Positions 1 through 17,700 of a DNA stretch of 64,000 bases are shown here, piece by piece. Numbering within the stretch: position 1 is the first letter of the stretch; each line of letters begins with the position of its first letter. The notes under the pieces are model-generated. The model made no database searches. It saw only the letters and a list, made by a program, of their open reading frames with translations, and was not told the origin of the DNA. The translations under genes and the position numbers were made by a program. Source of the stretch: Odontesthes bonariensis (lineage: Eukaryota; Chordata; Actinopteri; Atheriniformes; Atherinopsidae); assembly GCF_027942865.1 (NCBI RefSeq), contig NC_134515.1, positions 28,691,949 to 28,755,948 of the forward strand. The letters are read 5' to 3'.

Positions 1-709
1 AGAAATTTAGGATGATCATCCTGCAGTGCGGCTACTGTTATGACCTTTATCTCCTAATCAACAAATAGAACTATAACACGACACTGATTGTGTGAAAACT
101 AAAACGAACTTAAGTCAAATGAGATAAATGTGACAGATGGAATTCAAACAAAGAAGCAAATCTGGTTTAGCTGAGGCAGCAGAATCCTCATCTGTGTGTT
201 CTATGCCCCAACTCAGACCATGAACATGACAAATAAGAGGAGGAATTACAACTTTTTTAATGAATAGCAAACCATTCAACTTATTAATAAACACACCAGT
301 CAATAGACAGTCATTTTTAAGTCACTCAGCTCATAAAACAGACTTTACGTTAGCATGACACGAAGAATCTGGGCTGCTCTTCACAGTTACAACAAGGAGG
401 AACCTAAAGTAGGATTTCCTTAACAGTTGCTGAGCTCACTCTCACTAGCTCCAGTACACTTCAATTTAAATAAAAAAAACCATTAAGCTAATATATTTTT
501 ACTGTCAAGTCATTGTGATGTCATTAGCTTAATTCCCTCCCTCTGATCAGTGTGCTAGTGGTGCCTCTTAAAATAATGATGTGATTAAGTGAATTAATAC
601 TGTAGATACTGAGCCTAAACTATACTGATCTTTGTCCGATTAGGTTCAAAGCATCACAGCACAGCTTTATCCTTTAGTTCAAATATGGTCACACTTGGCT
701 ACAAGAAAG
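1..709. other. Non-coding AT-rich stretch
   Basis: I see no gene here. The short reading frames have no family match and no plausible splice context. The stretch ends at the 9-bp target duplication of the next element. Confidence 0.5.
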
Positions 710-1266
710 TAGCCTGACTATGTCATACTCACAATTCTAGTCAGAATGTGAGTCTGATACCGCTGGATAGAGTTTTGAGTATGGGGCGTGTTTCAACCGA
801 ACCAGGAGAAAAAATGCCTCTTCGCTCAATTGGATACACCTACAACCAATCAGAGCAACGTAGTATGTGACGTAGATTAAGCAACACACACTTGTTGTAG
901 GAAGGACGGCAAAAACATCTTTTCTATCGATAAAAGCCTTTATGGCGTTCCTCTGTTCGTCTTTCAAAATGAATGCAATGTGGAGATCCTGTAGAACAGA
1001 CTCGATGGCAGAATCTACACACCCTAGCTCTCCAGCGGCAGCCATGTTTGTTTCAAACGAATTCAAACCAAGCGCTCTTTAGTGACGTAGTCGATAATGT
1101 CCCTGTTGATCATCTGTCCATCATCGTATAAAGCCCGCCCTGGCAATCTGACTGGGTCGACTGTTTTGATGTCGAGCATAGAGATTTCCCAACTGAGCAG
1201 AGCCAGACCGAACTTCCCGACCAAAAATTTTATGGGCGGGGCTAAGTTCGGCTGGCACCCAGGCTA
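710..1266 (-). mobile_element. 557-bp DNA transposon with RecQ-like helicase relic
   Basis: The ends are TAGCCTG and CAGGCTA, flanked by exact 9-bp copies of ACAAGAAAG at 701-709 and 1267-1275. Near each end is a subterminal hairpin: an ACTCACA.../...TGTGAGT pair about 20 bp inside the left end, and a CCAGACCGAACTT/AAGTTCGGCTGG pair inside the right end. On the minus strand an ORF from 1066 down to 737 contains KDEQRNAIKAF followed by KDVFAVLPT. This looks like the Q-motif region and the start of Walker A of RecQ-like helicases, but the GxGKS part is lost. The 9-bp duplication would suit Mutator- or Merlin-like transposons; the family is not established. Confidence 0.7.
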
Positions 1267-4181
1267 ACAAGAAAGGGCATGATGACTAAATTCCAAGTTC
1301 AAGGTTTCATTAAAACTGTTCACAAACCAATGGATGGCCTCACTATGTCCACTTCTGCATATATGACTGAGCATACAAGGGAGACATAACATCCTCTGGG
1401 AAGCATGAACATGTTTTATGTTCGCCAAAGTGTTGGACCGACATCACCAAAGAGACACAGACAAAAAACCAGCTGTGGCTGCTTCCCAATTACATCTCAC
1501 AGTTATTCAGCTGTGGAGTCTTTAACTCAGAAGCAGCTGGAGGCAGAGTTAATATAACAAAGTCAGAAATGAATCAGAGGAGTTACAAAACTAATGAAAG
1601 GGTCTTCTGAATCGTGGCAGCTTCTCTCGAGACACCTGCATGTGTAGTGTTAACAAAGCTCAGTAGATGGTTTAATATCACTGGTAAGCGCAGTTGACCC
1701 TCACTGTCAGGATTAAATGGCACAGCTTCTTTTTCTTGCACGGGTGCCTTTGAGGTAGGTTCTTCTTCTTTAAAATGATATCCTTACAACCGTCATATCA
1801 TTCAAGAAAACAGATTTTCCAGTAAATCACACAGCGGAAAGAAGTTCTGCAGACTTTTGGCAATTTGTATATTTCTCAGTAGACATCCAGAAATAAACAC
1901 TACTTTTATCAGCATGGGATCCAATTTGCACCATATTACATGCACAGGCCTGTTACTGGTTCTTTGCATGCTGCTTTTAGATCTTTCCTCTATGTTCGAG
2001 GTGTCCAAACCAGTGAGAATAAAACCGCTTTGTTTTCTAATTCAAATCCCTTTGATTATGATTGAGTATGATCAATTTTAAGCAGTGCATATCCAATTTA
2101 ATTCCTTCTTGAGCATGTCTCTGGAAAGTAATTACAACAGGGAACATGTTTTCCCAGCATGTCAATCAAAGGTCTTTCAATTGCAGTGTTTGTCTGCTGC
2201 CCGCTTTAGGTGCTGCTAAAACATCCACCAGTTCTTCATCTTAAACCAGAGCCCTTCCTGAGTGAGCAGTCTGGAATATCAGGTTGAGTTTACAGCACAA
2301 TATGCATCAATGAGGCAATGATCATTTAATTCACAGCTGCAACCGTGTCAGGATAATTGTATCTGTGCTCATTTGACAACAGAGCTGAGCAGTGGAGACA
2401 GAGAGAGTAATGAGAGAGAAGGCAGAAGAAAGGTGTAGGTGTGGAGGACAAGAAAGGAGAGGGGAGGGAGGAAGACATGCGTAGGAGTCTTGTGGCAGGT
2501 GTTTGAAGAACCTCAAAGAAGATGACGAGAAGAGGCTTTCCCATTTCTCAAAGGTGCTTCCTTTCCCTATCTTCCTTTTCTTTCGCTTCCCTGTGTCCGT
2601 GAGTGTGTCCACACCTCCTTGGCCATTAGTCTCTCCCTCTATCCCCCTGCCTCTGCCTGCGGTGCTCAGAGTGACACCTCAGCACTGCAGTGTAATCTCT
2701 GGCCCTAGAGCTGCTTCGTCTTATCCAACCAATTGGACGGAGTGCTCAAAGCATGAGGACGAAATGGCCCCCAACCGCCTGCCTTTCTGCTAAACAAAGC
2801 CCCAATTCCCTCGTCCCCGGAGACTCACACTGAGACACTTGGGCCATACCTGTCGGTGGAAAAGACACTGGAACGTCACTGATCACCATCGCAGCATCAA
2901 AAGCTCATTCTTGACTTAAGATGGTAACAAAAGCTCCAAAAGCAAAAGTAAGTGGACCTTTGAGCTTGGACTTCACCTGATATAAATTAGATGTAGATTT
3001 TATGATTTTTCTCTATTCTTCATATATCTTTATCTCTTCATGCATCAGTGGACATTATATTTTCAACTGCTTTCTTTAGGCCGTACATGTTGTCCTTGCA
3101 GCTTTTTGTCCGTGTCTAATAACCTGATTTGTTCAACCAGCAGTCCAACCTATAGAAAAGAATGAATTTACCTAGGCTAGGTGATTCTGAAGCCACACAA
3201 CCTGCCAAAAACCCTGTGCTTTCCAGCGTCACAAGTGCGAGAATGTGTTTCCTTTCTTGTCTTAGATCACATTAAATTGATTTTCTGGATTTTTAGACTG
3301 TTTGCCAGACTATACAAAACATCAGAAGAGACTGTGATGGAGATTTTTGCGTGATTCTCTGCTGTTACATAGACCAAAAGATTAATCAGTTCATCATAAA
3401 CATAACAGTTAGTTCCAGGTCACCTGTTGACTTAGATCCAATCTCAGTATTCATTTGTGTTTAGACAAAGACTGAAGCATGCTGTGTAACACATTTGGAC
3501 AGATATCCGATCATATTTTGAGGCCACAAATCTCCTCCTTTTGGCAAATGTTTGTACTTTCTGCTTACAACACTAGATGTGGATATGAAAGGAAACAAGG
3601 ATTTAAGGTGTTATTCTCATTTAAAAAAAAAAAAAAAAACATTTTGAAGAACACAACTAGCCGCAGTAGCAATCAATTCTTGTAGGCATTTCATTTTCCA
3701 GGAACATGCACAGCCTTTACATGTGTCTTCATTATTAATCATACTAGTGCTCCTTTCAAACAGGACCAGCCAGCCAACAGTGTCCTCTCTGCCAATCTGC
3801 TCAGGTTTTCATAAACCACCTGGGAGTTCATGTGGACCAAAATCCTCACCCTCTGTGTGACACAAATAACAGCAACACGCGAGTGTGTGTGTTAGGGGGG
3901 GGGGGGGGGAGGACACTGCTATTGTGTGAGAATGTGAATTAGGTCAAATGTTTGCTTGCAACAACGATTAACCATGCCCCTGTGAGGAAGAAAGCTGAAG
4001 CCTGTGTGGAAGAGGCTCTGTGTTCATCTGCCTCTCATACACACACACTGACTGACACTGGGAGTCTTAAAAACAAATCACAGAATAAATATCATATCTT
4101 ATGATCACATGAGTATTCTCTCCGGAGGGATGGACCCTTTCTACTTTTGTAAAAAATAAAGACAGTCCTGTATGAGGGACC

Positions 4182-4216
4182 TGTGTGTATGTGTGTGTGT
4201 GTGTGTGTGTGTGTAT
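4182..4216. repeat. (TG)n microsatellite
   Basis: A dinucleotide run with one TATG interruption near its left end. The Thr/His and Cys/Val reading frames over it are repeat artefacts. Confidence 0.9.
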
Positions 4217-4423
4217 ATAAATGTGGGGAGGTTCTGTGTATGTGGCTCATCATGGCACCCGCTCAGGAGGCATCCATCACACTCGGGGTGACGGCTGGCC
4301 GCACCTCTGGACACCTCAAACTGCAGCGATGCTGCTGACAACAGGTTAGAAACCAGGACTGGGGGGGGGGGTGCCCGTGTAGGTAGAGGCTATATACGGC
4401 CACAGAAAATGAGAAAAAAAAGT

Positions 4424-4467
4424 CCTGTGTGTGTGTGTGTATGTGTGTGTGTGTGTGTGTGTGTGTC
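4424..4467. repeat. (TG)n microsatellite
   Basis: A second dinucleotide run about 210 bp from the first, interrupted by a single TATG. Confidence 0.9.
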
Positions 4468-7223
4468 TGCCTATACAGCCTGTATAGGCAGAGATTTTTT
4501 TCCTCCCTTTCTTCTCCTCTAATCATCAAAGCGTTTCCGATTAATTTCCAGATCAAAGTGATGATGGCTGAGAAGGTTGTGTCCCCGAGGTCAGGTGGCA
4601 ACTTACACGACAAAGCCCCCACCACCACCTCCACCCCAACACCCCCTTTGAGTGATGAGGGTTGTACATTTCATAGGAAGGTCCAACGTTAATGAGCCTT
4701 ATGCTCCACAGTGACAGAAAATAGCCTGATCCGAGGCTCCCTCTTGCCAAATGACAATCAAGTTATCTGATGAATCTGCTCGTTCGGAGCTTAAAATGGG
4801 GAAAATAATAATAATAATTTTAATTAAAGAAATTGTAAGAAAAAAAAAGGCGACGCAGTAAAAGCCGAGGTGGGTGCGCATGTGTCTGTGTGGTAAATGT
4901 ATGACCCGTGCAAATGAAGGCACGGCAGGGCGAGCACAAAGGAAAACGGGCGACAGCGACATTTTTTAACTGGATGAATAAAAGATGCTGCGTGTCCTTA
5001 TCGAGCTGAATCTATAGGCACAAATAATGACCCCCCCCCCTCCCGCCCCTCTCCTGCCTCCCTCCAGCCTGTCACACAGAGCACTGCGCTATTGCATCCC
5101 TGTACTCACTCAGCTCAGAGGTTTGGGGAGACGCAGCATCAGCCCCGGTCGCTTTCTTCAGTTTCTGCTTCCCCTCGGACCAGGCGCTCCCCGCGACCAT
5201 AATCAACCAAAGGCGATAACTTGGCTTTACTGGGCTTCACAAAACAGGAATGCAGCATACTGCATGTGGCATCCTCTGTGAGCCCGCTGACCCCCTCGTG
5301 CGCCCTGTCCACTTCCCCAGCCAGGAGGGAAGCTGGGAAGTGTTGAACCTGCCTGTCTTCTTCCCCGCAGCCGCCGCTGCAGCTCTGTCTCCAATATTAT
5401 CTCCAAGTGCCAGCTTTCTCATCCACAGTCCCTCAAGCCCCCTCCATCTCCGCTCGCATCCCTTCGGCTCAGCTACTGTGCTTCCATGTGACACAGGCAG
5501 AGCTGGAGACCCCCCAATTATAAATGTGTCTTTTTGATTCTAGCGTCATCCTTCGGAGGGACGGGGAAGTGCGAGTAGGAGTCTAATGAATGGACTCCAG
5601 ATTAAGAGGGTCGCACATTCGCTGCTACAACATCCCCACTGGTCTGGGAAACGTGGCTCTAAATTCTAGTTATTTTCACATGCAGATATGGAACATTTCG
5701 ACTTCGGAAATTGAGACACTTTAGAGTCCAAATTAGTCATGCAGTGTGCTGTTTAAGATCACAAAAACAGTGGAAATAGTTGTGATTGTGACTGAGACTG
5801 GCATAAAACACAAGAGAGTAAGTGAAAGTAACACACGTCAAACCTTTAGTTGGGGGGTTATAATTTCTTTGATGATTAGGTTTTACTTATTTAAGTGGAA
5901 GCTCAAGATCCCTGTAAGAGCCACTAATGCGACTCCCACATGTTTGCCTTTTCCACTTTGGAAAATATTGGACCAACTGACCGAAATAACATCACGGTTT
6001 CTTTTATTTATCAAATTTTTATTTATTAAAAAGAACAACTCGTGATGCCTTTTTCTCTGGTCTGTTATGTTTTATAAAATCTTGCCACTCACATACCTTT
6101 GAACCCTTTACCTCTACCACTACCACCACCTGCTGGACTCATCGGAGCACTGGAAAGAACACCCACCTATCAGGCTGCAGAGGACGGTGTTGCTGTATGA
6201 GGGTCAATCCATGCCCCTGTCAGAAAGACAATCAGGGGCTTCCCTGCCGTGAAAAGTACAGCACAGTAAAGGTTACGTTCAACATATAAGTTTCCTCGAA
6301 TCTAGCCTAATTAACGATATGGGTCAATTGAAGGCAACTCCCAAAGCAACATATGAAAATTGTTATTATTTTTAGATACTATAAAGAGGAACTCAAATCA
6401 TTTTTACGTTCACCATGGAGACTGAGGTTTGTGTCCTAAGTTAGAATTTCCCACTGTTTTTAGTCTTGGATGCACACAGTTGTGTCTGCACAATGCCAAA
6501 ATATGACAGAATTTACATCTCTCACACCCCCACGAGGACTCAGACATATGAATTGGCCCTCATTCACACAAGCAATTTTTAACCCCTTGAAAAATCTACC
6601 AGAAGTGGTGATTCAAGGGGATAAGACGACACAAAGAACGATGAAACTGGCTAGATTGGTTAAACAAAATGTAAGTCTCAACAGAGGAGCACTTATAATT
6701 GTGCCCAGTTTCTCTAGGTTTTTGCATTGAGCAAGATTCCCATTATTCCATTTTTAGAAGACAAATATCCTTTAACATTATCCCATCACACGTTTTAATG
6801 TTAGCCATGATCATCCCTGAACCATAATTGAGTAGTTTTTAAACCTTCAGAGAACCAAACTGTAACAGTTTTGAAAGACACTGACATATGATGAAGTCTT
6901 GTATTCTATCAGATAACATGTCATCAGTAGAGGAAGAAAATGTAAAAGATCAAGTTAGATTGTTAGAGAAGCTAAAGAAAATATCCCAACTGATTTTGTG
7001 CTGTAGGGTTTCCCCCTCTCTCCTCCTAATTGATGTATGAATCACCCCTCATACATCAGCCCCCCCCCCCCCTCCTCTGTAGTGCTCCTCTGGGGACAGC
7101 CCACTGTGTTTTCCTCCTGAGGTAAAGTGCTCTCTGTGTTTCCTCACACGTCTGGCAATGGATCCGAAGCGGCAGAGTTTCTGCTGTCGCGTTTGAACAA
7201 ATTTTGAGGAATCTTATTGTTTT

Positions 7224-7257
7224 CCACATCATCACCATCATCATCATCATCATCAGA
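7224..7257. repeat. (ATC)n run just before the nkain4 start codon
   Basis: A short trinucleotide repeat roughly 20-50 bp upstream of the nkain4 ATG, so probably in its 5' UTR or proximal promoter. Confidence 0.7.
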
Positions 7258-7276
7258 CCACACAGAGGAGAGGAAG

Positions 7277-12602
<5,326 letters not shown>

Positions 12603-13117
12603 TTTAATCATGGAAGGTATGTGGCATCAGAAAAACCCTGCTTGTTTGCATCCATCTTTCCTGTGTCAGGTCCACCGTTTCTTACACATGTTTTGTTTTT
12701 GTTTAGATTACAAATAACCGCAAAGAAAAAGTGTTTGCAAGAAGCTGAAAGGGAGCAGGGGATCCATCTCAGACGACTCTTATGAACTACTTATCTTTGG
12801 ATTGGTTGTAAAACATGCATCACAAGGCCTGAACCCCTGCTGTTCCCCCCTGATTCAAGAGGGAATTTCCATTGTCACACGCCTGTTTTTGTTTTCGTCT
12901 AAAAAAAAAAAAAATCTGTCAACCTACTTGTGTGTCTGTGCGTGAAAGATTGCTTATCGCTCAATTGGATTTCAGATAGAGGTGTGGTTTTAATTGTGTA
13001 AATAAGTAGATATGCCTCCATCTGATGTTTTAAAAATTGTATGGATTGTTAATATGCATTATTTCAGTTATAAAAAGTAACAAACCAACACGTCAAATGT
13101 GTGGTGTCATCGAGTGG

Positions 13118-13123
13118 AATAAA
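13118..13123 (+). terminator. Poly-A signal of nkain4
   Basis: AATAAA about 515 bp after the proposed stop codon, with T-rich and GT-rich sequence (tgtcttggagtgtgtg) just downstream. Confidence 0.6.
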
Positions 13124-13139
13124 CTACATCTATAGTGTG

Positions 13140-14290
13140 TCTTGGAGTGTGTGAGATTTGATTAAGTTTAGGGCTGCACAATATTAGGGAAAACATGCAA
13201 TATTGATAACGATAAATTTTCATAATTTGGTTTCAATCGAATTTGATTGGTTTGTATTCTATTTATTTAGTTGAGCACTATATCTGGGGTTTGTCATCTT
13301 ATAGACCAACAATATACATTTTACTGTTTACTCCAGTGTTGTGACATTTTAACGTTTTTAGGTTGTATAACAGGTTGGGGGAAATAAACAAATAAATGCA
13401 TCAATTAAAAGCATTTCACAATGATTTAACTAGAAAGTACATTTTAGAATAGATGATGAAACAAGTTGGTGGAAAATGCTTAGAAATAATAATAGATCAA
13501 TACAAGGATGGAAAAATAAATGTTTTAAAAAAGAAACAGCTGTGGGGGGCCCTATCTGGGGCCTTCCTCTGCTGCCCGCTGTGCTGGACCGTGGCTTTCC
13601 TGTGATGGGCTGTCTGGTTTCTCTCTTCCTTACCTCATAGGGGTTACTGGTTGCCCATGTCCAGGGGCCTTTCCTGTTTGCTCCTAATCTCCGGGCGAAA
13701 AATTCATGTAAAACCTTTGGCTTATAATTGACATACACACATGCAGAAGCACTCTTTCCCTTACATGCTCACTCCACTGTTACAATGTGGCTTTAATGAT
13801 AATCAGTAACTTCACCAACAGCAAGTGTATGAGAAGGAAAGTCACTGTAGTTGACTTTCCTTCTCATATACTTGCTGCTGGGGATGTTGTTGCTGTTTGT
13901 TGTGTGTTTCTGCAGTTGCTCCTGACGATCCTGGGTATGGCCGCAGTTTGCTTTCATTTCTCTCCACAGATGCAGCAGTTGGTTACCTGTTTTTTTTTTT
14001 GTGGCTGTTGGTGCTGATGGCTTTGAGTGCAGCAAAAAAAAAAAAAAAAGATAATTATAATAGTGAAAAAGAAAGAGAAATGATTTCATTGATTAATAGA
14101 ATTTATAATCAAACGTCGAAGCAAATAAAAGGGGACAATAAGTAAAGGTTAAACACATAACGTTGGACATTAAAGCAGAATTTTTTTTATGTCACATGTG
14201 GACACAATGTAGCTTAGATTTATTCATACATGTATTGCTATAATTCTTCGGAATATGCACTTTTTGTCACTTATGTGTGTGTCCATACTG
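13140..14290. other. nkain4-ythdf1 intergenic stretch
   Basis: No gene is seen. It contains an 'agggctgcacaatatt' block near 13168 typical of hAT-derived repeat ends, a near-perfect hairpin at 13819-13877 (26-bp arms, one mismatch, 7-nt loop), and poly-A near 14033-14049. Confidence 0.5.
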
Positions 14291-14705
14291 TATACATGAA
14301 ATATAATGTAAACAGCGAGCCGCTGCTGCCAGGCAGCAATGGACGCATTCTACACGTCACCAACGTCATTTCCGCTCCTCAGACCCCGGATGAAGCTGCC
14401 TTTGGGGGCAAGTGAGAAGCAGGACTGCCAAGGCTTGCTGGTTTTTAATTTAGCACCGAGGGGGTCGGAGCGCATTGAAGCCCCGCTGGATTCATGTGGA
14501 CAGGGCAGCGCAAAGTGCCAACAGGGCCGCGACGAGCAAGCCGAGTGGAGACAGCGGCTAGCAGCTGCTGCTAACTGTCTATAATTGTTAGCAGAACACA
14601 GATAGTCTCCCCGGCTGTTAGCCTCTCCATATAGCGGGGTTTGTAGCTCATACTCTGCACGTCGTGTTGGGTCTCCAGTCTAACACAACACCTGGTGGAT
14701 GAATG
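14291..14705 (+). promoter_or_regulatory. Probable ythdf1 promoter and 5' UTR
   Basis: CpG-richer sequence than the flanks directly upstream of the ythdf1 ATG, with GC-rich blocks such as 'gggccgcgacgagcaagccgag' near 14524. There is no obvious TATA box. The transcription start cannot be fixed from sequence alone. Confidence 0.45.
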
Positions 14706-17700
14706 ATGTCTACCGCTAGTATTGACCCTCAGGTAAGCAGCGAGGGGTAACTCTCAACGCGAGGCTTTTTGCCTCTGCAGGGAAGTGAAATGAGCTGTGT
14801 GAATGCATCCCACTGTGGGTACGATGCCACCTCTGGCAGCCAGCTAGTTAGCCAAAGAGAGAGAGGAGAGGTTAGCTGGGAAAAAATGATCTGTTGGGGA
14901 AATGAGCAAGGCCTGGACCACAGCTTCAGTGGCAAAACACAACCCACCGTTGGCTTTAGGGTGACACTGGGCTTTTCAGAGGAAATGTTTGCATAGATCT
15001 GAGAGTGTAGCTAACCTAATGTGTGATGCTGTGAATAACAGGCGTGACCCAAACAAGCTTTCTTTGTTTTCTCCTTTTAAATTTCACTGTGAAGACATCG
15101 AAAGGACAAGATGCAAGCAAAGGTAAGAAAGGAATGCTTTGTGTATCTCCTCAGAAGTTCCTGCATTCAAAGGTGCTGCACGTAAACCTGCTTGACGTCC
15201 TGTGTTAAACGGTGCAAAACGGCCACCTGATGTCTTATGTCTGAGATGTGACACATCCATTTATTTATTTGTGTGTTTGTTTGTTTGTTTGTTTAAAGTC
15301 TGAGAAAAGATATCTAAAATGTTTACGTCCTCGCATGTATACTATTCATGTATACTATTCATGTATACTTTCCGTAGCTGTGTGCATCAAATTAAAAAAC
15401 AGGTGTTACGGCAAACAGCTTATCAAATTACAACAAAAAAAAAAAAGAAAACGACCCAAACCCTTTTTTAATTTGAAAGGCTAAATCATAAAGGTTGGAT
15501 CTATCTAGAGGATCACTGCCCTGCTGCAGTGAGACAATCTGTTTGAAATCTCAATAAACACAGCAACTTTCTTGTCTTTAGTTGTGGAGGGATTAAGACC
15601 TAAAAGGCACAGATGTGTGAGATTCCCCCTCCAGTCATCTAGTGTACCCCTTTTTGACCAACTTCAGCCAGGTATCCGTACTGGGCGCTATCCAGAACAC
15701 ACAATGGCTCTCATTTATCAAGCCGTCGTAGAAAGCATTGTATATATGAGCGGAGAACTCGTCGTATGCAGAGGCTAAAGTGAGATTTACAGAACATGCG
15801 TACCACACCAATCCCATCGTAAGACCGAGCGGCTGTTGATAAATCCGGCGGCTGAAATCCATCGTAATTATCCTAATCACGCCTTCTACAAAAGGGGGTT
15901 GAGAGGCCGCACCTCTAGAATTTGCGACATGGATAGACGAAAGGCGGCAAAGAAACGCTGTCAACGCTGTTGACAGCTGGGACGGCTGTCAACAGCGTTG
16001 GTGATGTAAATCGCAGACCGGATGAGTTATGTATTTTCCCCTACTGTGATGGTCAATAAAATGTGATAAACTCCAGATTAAATGAAATCTAAAATTGAAC
16101 GATGTTTTACTTTTTCTCCAATAAGATCAGGAAGAAGTGGCCACCAAAGAAGGTCGCAGCTCTCCGACGCAGCATGTCACAAATGGGGGGGGGGCTCCGA
16201 TCCAGGTTTGGATTTGAGTGCCTTGGAGGAGAGTGTGGCTGGCCTGATCGGAGCTACGTCTTTTTTCCTTGAATAACAGAATTCTTACCAAAAGTCAGAA
16301 TCGCTGAATAAGTTCCTCTCTCCTCCTGAGTGCTCTTGCCTGTGCAGCCTGGTGGTAGGGATCTCTGGGTATGGGGTCCTCTGGATGTACATCTGGAAAT
16401 GGCACTCCATTTTTTTGGGCAATGTATGGAGAACTCCGCATGCAATAATAATATTGCATACCTTTTCGGGCGTATATAGAAGGGTTCCCCCCGCAGCCGA
16501 GAGACAGATCCACCTGCCCTTTAGGAGCCCTAACCTCTCCACAGTGGCACGCGTGCGCGTATGCGTTCGGTGTGAGGGTGCGCGATTGAATAATGAGCCA
16601 TCACTCTTCCAATTACGGAGTTGTACTTGTTTAATTTATTTAATTTGCGTTTATGTTTATATTTATGTTGAAGTCAAATAAAACATGGGCCTTCTTTGAA
16701 GTGATAAGTCTGTAATTTTAACCTAGAGATTTGTTGCGACTCATGAGGCACGCACTAGTGAGCTGCTGTTTATGTATGCTATTGCAGTCACCGCAAGTCA
16801 AAATGGAAAAGTGCGTACACGGCTTCAGACCTGTCGTGGCGATTTCATCTTTCCTGTGCTCACGATGGATTTGATAAATGCCAACCTTTGCGCAGAAAAG
16901 AACGTACACACGACCTACGCATGTTTTTCGTCTTACGCAAGTTTGATAAATGAGGGCCTTTGTATTTCTGGTTAAGGGGTCCCCTTACACCTTTGGGCCC
17001 CTGGACCTGTATCCAGTGATCTGGATCTTTAGTCTGGTTTTGTGGGCGATCACGGTGCGGTTGTTCAGTAGACACATCCTGGTGTTCAGTTTGCATCAAA
17101 GTTACATTGATGACATTTGAGACTGTCAACCATTGTATCATTTTGTCCATACTCTCTAGCATGGGCATCACAGGGAGAGCACGCTCCTGGTTTGAATCAT
17201 ACCTCACTGGTCGGTCATTCAAAATCCTGGCTTGGTCACACTTCTGCAGCGCACCACCTCGCCGCAGGGGTCCCCCAAGGTTCAGTACTGGGACCTTCTC
17301 TGCCATATACACCACCTCACTGGGCCAAATCATCCCATCACATGGCTTCTCATACCAATGTTATGCTGACAATGCCCAGCTCCATCTGCCATTCCCACCT
17401 GATGACCACACGGTCTCAGCACGAATCTCAGACTGTCTTTCTGACATATCGAAATGGATGAAAGCCCATCACCTCCAACTAAACCTCTCTAAAACTGAAC
17501 TGCTTGTCTTCCCAGCCAAACCAACCATACACCACAGCATCTGCATCCAAACTGAATCCCAATCTCTTGCTCCATCAAAGGTAGCTAGAAACTTAGGTGT
17601 CACGATTGATGACCAACTAACCTTTAAAGATCATGTGACTTAAGTTGCTCGATCATGCCGCTTTGCATTGCTAAACATAAGAAAGATCAGGCCATACCTT

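Larger units (their letters stand above)
1267..7276. other. Intergenic / presumed nkain4 upstream region
   Basis: No recognisable coding exon. Contents are (TG)n repeats near 4185 and 4425, a C/T-rich segment at 5027-5480, a G-run at 3895-3909, a C-run at 7062-7073, and AT-rich sequence elsewhere. A 9-codon ATG stretch ending at a consensus gtaagt donor lies at 2921-2947 and could be a start exon, but I cannot identify a continuation. Upstream non-coding exons of nkain4 may lie here but I cannot place them. Confidence 0.4.

Noticed and set aside
4141-4692. ORFs over the two (TG)n microsatellites on both strands
   Set aside because: Composition is repeat-driven (Thr-His or Cys-Val runs), with no conserved domain and no splice context.
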